19,723 nt of DNA, taken from NCBI GenBank assembly GCA_964370095.1, contig CAYJHJ010000034.1:1-19723 (forward strand). The letters run 5' to 3'. The translations under genes were made by a program, and so were the position numbers. Of this stretch, positions 15,934-19,723 are shown piece by piece (the first letter of the stretch is position 1; each line of letters begins with the position of its first letter). This stretch comes from CAYJAZ01 sp964370095 (lineage in GTDB: Bacteria > Desulfobacterota > Desulfovibrionia > Desulfovibrionales > Desulfovibrionaceae). A model generated the notes under the pieces. That model saw only the letters and a program-made list of their open reading frames with translations. It had not been told where the DNA came from and searched no databases.

Positions 15934-17211
15934 TTAACTTCTTATAAGATATTCAGAGCTTGCAACATATTTTGTTGTAGTTAATTCCTTTATGCCCATA
16001 ACTCCGTAAGAATGAAGTTTTGAAGTGCAAATTCCAATTTCAGCCCCAAGCCCTAATTGTCCGCCGTCATTAAAACGAGTGGAGGCATTGACAAGCACCA
16101 AGGAAGCATCAACATCTTTTTGGAAATTTCTTGCCATATCAAGGTTTTGTGTGCAGATGCATTCAGTGTGATTTGAGCCGTATAAAGAAATATGCTCTAA
16201 TGCTTCTTCATAATTGTCAACTATGCGGATGGCAAGTGTAAGGTTATGAAATTCTTGGCCAAAATCTCCTTGCTGTGCTTTGATTGTTTTTGCTGAAGAA
16301 AGTTTTAATGCTTCCACGAGAGTGAGTGAGCGTGCACATAAACGCATTTCAACACCTTCTTTTTCAAGTGCCGGCACAATTAATTTCAGAAATTCTTGAG
16401 CAATACTTTCTTCAATAAGCAAACATTCAAGTGCATTACAAGCCGAAGGTCTTTGAACTTTTGCATTAATAACAAGTGGAAGGCTTTCAAGTAGTTTTGC
16501 GCTTTTTTCAATATACATATGGCAAACGCCTTTAAAATGCTTTAAAACAGGCATGGTGGCTTGTTCAACAACAGCACGGATAAGGTTTTCGCCGCCACGT
16601 GGGATAAGCACATCAATGTATTCATGCAATTTGCACATAATTTGCACTGCTTCTCTGTCTGTTGTAGGAACGATTTGCACAGCTTTTTCAGGAAGTTTTG
16701 CTTCTTTTAAAGCTTGGCTGAGAAGTTCAGCTAAAGCTGTGTTTGCATGAATTGCCTCTGACCCGCCACGTAAGATAACTGCATTTCCTGCTCTAAGGCA
16801 AAGAATTGCAGCGTCTATAGTAACATTAGGGCGTGATTCGTAAATAATAGCAATAACACCAAGGGGCACACGCATTTTTCCAACTGTTAAACCATTTGGT
16901 CTTTGCCATTGTTCTTCTGTTATATTGATGGGGTGCGGATATTGTGCGGCATAAAGGCAAGCTTCTGCCATTTCTTCGATGATTTCATTTGTTAGTTGCA
17001 AACGCTGTCTATCATGCACGCTCATATTTTTTTCAATGGCTTTTTCAATATCTTTTTGTGAGGCTTCTAAAAGTTTTGCATTGTTCTTTCTTAATAAAGA
17101 AGCAAGAATTTCAAGTGCATAAGAAATATCCTTCCCTTGTGCCCTTGAAAGAATTTGTGCTGATTTTTTTGCATCTTTGCCCATTTCCAAAAGTATTTTT
17201 TGTATATCCAT
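15934..17211 (-). CDS. proA: ProA, gamma-glutamyl phosphate reductase
   Basis: NADPH-dependent reduction of gamma-glutamyl phosphate to glutamate 5-semialdehyde, the second step of proline synthesis. The 425-residue protein belongs to the aldehyde dehydrogenase superfamily. The catalytic cysteine is C258 in QRPSACNALE, with the family segments IYESRPNVTIDAA (123-135), AVILRGGSEA (144-153), VLIPRGGENL (201-210) and RFNDGGQLGLGAEIGI near the C-terminus. GAGG lies 7 nt before ATG 17211. It heads the group proA-gmhB-proC. ProB (glutamate 5-kinase), its usual partner that makes the unstable acyl-phosphate substrate, is not adjacent. Confidence 0.95.
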   Translation of the reverse strand: MDIQKILLEMGKDAKKSAQILSRAQGKDISYALEILASLLRKNNAKLLEASQKDIEKAIEKNMSVHDRQRLQLTNEIIEEMAEACLYAAQYPHPINITEEQWQRPNGLTVGKMRVPLGVIAIIYESRPNVTIDAAILCLRAGNAVILRGGSEAIHANTALAELLSQALKEAKLPEKAVQIVPTTDREAVQIMCKLHEYIDVLIPRGGENLIRAVVEQATMPVLKHFKGVCHMYIEKSAKLLESLPLVINAKVQRPSACNALECLLIEESIAQEFLKLIVPALEKEGVEMRLCARSLTLVEALKLSSAKTIKAQQGDFGQEFHNLTLAIRIVDNYEEALEHISLYGSNHTECICTQNLDMARNFQKDVDASLVLVNASTRFNDGGQLGLGAEIGICTSKLHSYGVMGIKELTTTKYVASSEYLIRS

Positions 17212-17246
17212 GCTAAAACCTCATAATATTAAAGGAATTTTTAATA

Positions 17247-17275
17247 GCTATACAGTATTATTTGCTTTTGAGCAA
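17247..17275 (-). promoter_or_regulatory. Candidate promoter for proA-gmhB-proC
   Basis: On the minus strand TTGCTC (17275-17270) and TATAGC (17252-17247) are 17 bp apart, about 35 bp before the proA ATG. Both hexamers are imperfect (about four of six), so this is a weak assignment based mainly on spacing and position. Confidence 0.3.
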
Positions 17276-17393
17276 GTGCCCCTTCACAGGGCTTAAATAA
17301 TTATATTTTTATGCTTACAATCTTTCCTTGATAAGCTTTTCCTTTTTTGTTACTTTATAAAAATACATCATTAAAAGTATTATTTTAATATAT

Positions 17394-17422
17394 AAGGAGA
17401 AGAGTTTTAACTCTAACGGACT
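17394..17422 (+). promoter_or_regulatory. Shine-Dalgarno separated from its ATG by a small hairpin
   Basis: AAGGAG (17394-17399) is 23 nt before ATG 17423, too far for normal initiation. Between them AGAGT (17401-17405) and ACTCT (17410-17414) can pair around a UUUA loop. Folding removes 14 nt and leaves an effective spacing of 9 nt. An in-frame TAA at 17414-17416 excludes an upstream start for this gene. The stem has only five pairs, so its stability is uncertain. Confidence 0.4.
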
Positions 17423-18100
17423 ATGTCAGAAGATAAAAATTGCGATCAATGCGGAACCTGCTGTAGAAAAGGCGGGCCTGCAATACATGATAAAGATTTA
17501 GATTTATTGTCAAGCAGCACAATTCGTATTGCTGATTTAATGACTTTTCGCCCCGGTGAATTTGTGCTTGATGAATCTATGCAAAAAGTTGTGCCCTTGG
17601 AAGTTGACCTTGTGAAGATTGCCCCTGCCATTAATAATGAAGAGCATGATTGGACTTGCCGTTTTCTTTTTGAAAAAGATAGGAATTTTTCCTGTGCTTT
17701 ACACGGCAAGCACCCTGCTGAATGTAGGGCTTTATATTGCAAAAACCCAGAATTTTTATTGGCACTTCCTGCCGATGGAAGGCAAACACGCAAGCAAATT
17801 ATTGAGCACACAAAATCACCTTCTTGGTGGCTTGAGCTTATTAACACGCATGCAGAAAACTGCGATTTAGCAAAAGTTGCAGAATATATTGTAAAAATTG
17901 AGGAAGAAGGGTCAAAACAAGCACTTGTGGAGATGATTGCCTTTGATAATTCTTTCAGGGAATTGGTTTTGGAAAAAACCGATATCACAGAAGATTTGCT
18001 TCCTTTCTTGTTTGGCAGACCTCTTCTTGGGCTTATGCACCAATATAAAGTTGAGGTTTTAAAAACAGATAAGGGGCTTTTACTTCGCAAAAATTCATAA
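17423..18100 (+). CDS. YkgJ-family cysteine-cluster protein (putative Zn/Fe-binding)
   Basis: A soluble 225-residue protein of the YkgJ/CxxCxxCC family, which is widespread and thought to bind zinc or an iron-sulfur centre; the biochemical role is not established. Cysteines C7, C10, C13 and C14 form the N-terminal CxxCxxCC motif, and C79, C91, H94, H97, C101 and C106 form the second cluster (CALHGKHPAECRALYC). C147 is extra. There is no signal peptide or membrane segment. The remaining C-terminal 75 residues are ordinary helical sequence with no motif I recognise. It precedes ruvA by 13 bp on the same strand, so it is probably co-transcribed with ruvAB. Its strong ribosome site is unusually far upstream and separated by a possible hairpin. 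ATG 17423 is chosen because the Cys motif begins at residue 7 and the frame is closed just upstream. Confidence 0.8.
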   Translation: MSEDKNCDQCGTCCRKGGPAIHDKDLDLLSSSTIRIADLMTFRPGEFVLDESMQKVVPLEVDLVKIAPAINNEEHDWTCRFLFEKDRNFSCALHGKHPAECRALYCKNPEFLLALPADGRQTRKQIIEHTKSPSWWLELINTHAENCDLAKVAEYIVKIEEEGSKQALVEMIAFDNSFRELVLEKTDITEDLLPFLFGRPLLGLMHQYKVEVLKTDKGLLLRKNS

Positions 18101-18113
18101 TTAAGTTGAAAAT

Positions 18114-18722
18114 ATGATAGCATACATTGAAGGAAGATTTTTAGAGCAAACAGAAAATTCTGTGATTGTGCTTACAGAAGGTGGTGTGGGTTATGAAATT
18201 TTTGCCCCAAGCCATGCTCTTGCTCGTTTGCCCCAAAAGGGTGAAATTGTTGTTTTTTTCACAGTGCATGTGGTGCGTGAAGATGCAGCGGAGCTTTTTG
18301 GTTTTCCCACTTGGGATGAAAGGCAAACTTTCTTGGTGCTTACTTCTATTAACCGAGTTGGTGCAAGAACTGCTTTATCTATTCTTTCAACCTTCAATCC
18401 TGATGAACTTCGGCAGATAGTTGCAGATAATAATAGCCTTGCATTAACACAAGTTTCAGGTATAGGCAAAAAATCAGCTCAGCAAATCTTTTTGGATTTA
18501 CAGTATAAACTACAGGGCAGTGCAAGTGCGGGGCTTGATTTGCCTGCTTCAGAATCAAATAAAGTTTTGATTGATACTATTGCGGCACTTGTAAATCTTG
18601 GCTATCAAGAAGAGGAAATTCGCCCTATTGTCAAGGAAGTTTTGAATGAAAACGCTGACTTTGACGTAACAGAAGCGATAAGGGCAAGCCTTAAAAAATT
18701 AGCACAAAATAAAAGGGCATAA
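18114..18722 (+). CDS. ruvA: RuvA, Holliday junction branch-migration DNA-binding subunit
   Basis: Binds four-way DNA junctions as a tetramer and loads the RuvB motor for branch migration during recombinational repair. The 202 residues show the N-terminal OB domain (MIAYIEGRFLEQ to about 63, with LFGFPTWDERQTF just after), two helix-hairpin-helix motifs (INRVGARTALSIL at 79-91 and VSGIGKKSAQQIF from about 114), and a C-terminal RuvB-contacting domain (LVNLGYQEEEIRPIV) after an acidic/Ser linker. Length and order are usual. The ribosome site before ATG 18114 is weak, consistent with read-through from the upstream cysteine-rich gene 13 bp away. ruvB follows after 2 bp. ruvC is not in the window. 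Confidence 0.95.
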   Translation: MIAYIEGRFLEQTENSVIVLTEGGVGYEIFAPSHALARLPQKGEIVVFFTVHVVREDAAELFGFPTWDERQTFLVLTSINRVGARTALSILSTFNPDELRQIVADNNSLALTQVSGIGKKSAQQIFLDLQYKLQGSASAGLDLPASESNKVLIDTIAALVNLGYQEEEIRPIVKEVLNENADFDVTEAIRASLKKLAQNKRA

Positions 18723-18724
18723 TT

Positions 18725-19723
18725 ATGAGTGATTTTGCCAACCATACAGACTTTTCTGATGAGCATATACGCCCACAAAGGCTTGAAGACTTTATTGGGC
18801 AAGAAGATCTTCGTAAAAACTTGCGTGTGTATATCGATGCTGCTAAAGATAGAAATACAGCTATCGACCATTTGCTGTTTTACGGAAATCCCGGACTTGG
18901 CAAAACCACTTTAGCACGCATTATTGCCTCTGAGCTTGGCGTGAATTTAGTTACAACTTCAGGCCCTGTTTTAGAACGCTCCGGTGATTTGGCGGCAATC
19001 CTTACAAATTTAAGCAGAAATGATATTTTATTTGTGGACGAAATTCACCGCATGCCCATAACCATTGAAGAAATTCTCTATCCTGCAATGGAAGATTTTA
19101 AGCTTGATCTGGTAATAGGGCAAGGGCCTGCCGCAAGAACAGTAAAACTTGATATTGAGCCATTTACTTTGGTGGGTGCAACAACAAGGCTTGGGCTTTT
19201 GTCTTCACCTCTTCGTGATAGATTTGGCATTATTTCAAGGCTTGAATTTTATACTCCAAATGAATTAAAGCTTGTTGTGGCAAGGGCTGCACGGATTTTT
19301 AATATAATGATAGAAGAAAAAGCTTGCCTTGAAATTGGCAAACGCTCAAGGGGCACGCCACGAATTGCAAACAGGCTGCTTCGTAGGGTGAGAGACTTTG
19401 CTTTTGCTGCAGTGAAAGGCTCTGATGAAGAGGCACGCATCACCTTGGATATAGCAAAGTCAGCTTTGGTTCGTCTTGATATTGATGAAGAGGGGCTTGA
19501 TTCTATGGATAGGCATATTCTTTCTGTGATTATCGATCATTACGATGGCGGCCCTGTGGGGGCAAAAACACTTGCGGTGGCTGTTTCAGAAGAATTGCGA
19601 ACTATTGAAGATATTTATGAACCATATCTTATACAATGCGGCTATCTCAAAAGAACTCCTCGCGGCCGCATGGCAACAGCGAAAGCCTATAAACATATAG
19701 GCGGCAAACAGAATTTCTTGGAA
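18725..19723 (+). CDS. ruvB: RuvB, Holliday junction branch-migration ATPase (3'-partial)
   Basis: AAA+ motor that drives branch migration with RuvA. The frame opens at ATG 18725, two bases after the ruvA stop, and runs 333 codons to the window end without a stop. It is nearly complete, since RuvB is usually 330-350 residues and the C-terminal TPRGRMATAKAYKHIG is reached. Seen: the RPQRLEDFIGQ start, Walker A GNPGLGKTT (54-62), Walker B DEIH (105-108), sensor and arginine-finger segment GATTRLGLLSSPLRDRFG (151-168), and the winged-helix domain with LRTIEDIYEPYLIQCGYL. The Walker A second position is Asn where most RuvB proteins have Pro (GPPGLGKT). The three ruv-side genes are tightly spaced and probably one transcript. 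Confidence 0.95.
   Translation, partial: MSDFANHTDFSDEHIRPQRLEDFIGQEDLRKNLRVYIDAAKDRNTAIDHLLFYGNPGLGKTTLARIIASELGVNLVTTSGPVLERSGDLAAILTNLSRNDILFVDEIHRMPITIEEILYPAMEDFKLDLVIGQGPAARTVKLDIEPFTLVGATTRLGLLSSPLRDRFGIISRLEFYTPNELKLVVARAARIFNIMIEEKACLEIGKRSRGTPRIANRLLRRVRDFAFAAVKGSDEEARITLDIAKSALVRLDIDEEGLDSMDRHILSVIIDHYDGGPVGAKTLAVAVSEELRTIEDIYEPYLIQCGYLKRTPRGRMATAKAYKHIGGKQNFLE

Noticed and set aside
17270..17282. GGCAC next to TTGCT on the minus strand, like a sigma-54 -24/-12 element
   Set aside because: The two blocks are directly adjacent; the consensus needs about 5 bp between them.
17276..17295. GCCC...GGGC hairpin upstream of the cysteine-rich gene as a terminator
   Set aside because: The stem is only four or five pairs with bulges, there is no U-tract after it, and both neighbouring genes diverge from this region.
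17446..18123. Long open frame (225 codons) on the minus strand opposite the cysteine-rich gene
   Set aside because: It is Ser-rich, has no family character and exactly mirrors a gene with clear Cys/His motifs. The mirror frame stays open because of codon usage.
1..19723. A novel defence, mobile or biosynthetic system
   Set aside because: Every long gene belongs to a recognisable conserved family except the GT39-like membrane protein, which is only tentatively placed. No repeats, integrase, transposase, CRISPR-like array or unexplained large gap was seen.

Overview
The window is an A+T-rich stretch (by eye roughly 35-40% GC, not counted) of a Gram-negative bacterial chromosome. It is densely packed with conserved housekeeping and cell-envelope genes. 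LolC/LolD, BamA with an extra N-terminal periplasmic domain and the heptose enzymes show an outer membrane with LPS. The run lysS-lolC-lolD-bamA, together with the BamA extension and the Fis-type sigma-54 regulator, suggests the Desulfovibrionales as I remember their gene order. The low GC would fit a reduced or host-associated member (Lawsonia-like) better than free-living Desulfovibrio. This placement is inference from protein character and synteny; no search was run.

Layout. Positions 1-6270, minus strand: a probable operon lysS > lolC > lolD > bamA, with spacings of 22 bp and 10 bp and an 11-bp overlap. It is followed at the window edge by the first ten codons of another gene, perhaps ettA. 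bamA is cut by a 10-N assembly gap at 2189-2198. Positions 6569-11642, plus strand: hldE1/rfaE1 (heptose kinase), a large membrane protein resembling GT39/ArnT glycosyltransferases, plsY, and a sigma-54-dependent response regulator with no histidine kinase beside it. A hairpin terminator at 11680-11718 separates this from the convergent alaS.

Positions 11731-17211, minus strand: alaS with its own good sigma-70-type promoter, then the group proA > gmhB > proC, which ends in a clear terminator. Positions 17423-19723, plus strand: a cysteine-rich YkgJ-like protein, ruvA and ruvB, with ruvB running off the window end.

How the genes work together. lysS and alaS charge tRNAs. LolCD and BamA move lipoproteins and beta-barrels to the outer membrane. 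HldE1 and GmhB catalyse two steps of ADP-heptose synthesis for the LPS core from two separate, opposite-strand loci; GmhA and the nucleotidyltransferase are not in the window. PlsY starts phospholipid synthesis. ProA and ProC are the last two enzymatic steps of proline synthesis, and proB is absent here. RuvAB migrates Holliday junctions.

I see no CRISPR, phage, insertion sequence, toxin-antitoxin, secondary-metabolite or defence system, and no rRNA or tRNA gene. The points worth a second look are modest: the bamA gap and its probable resolution, the BamA N-terminal domain, the apparent lack of skp/lpxD after bamA, a hairpin between a strong Shine-Dalgarno and a distant ATG at 17394-17423, and the very acidic tail on the GT39-like protein.
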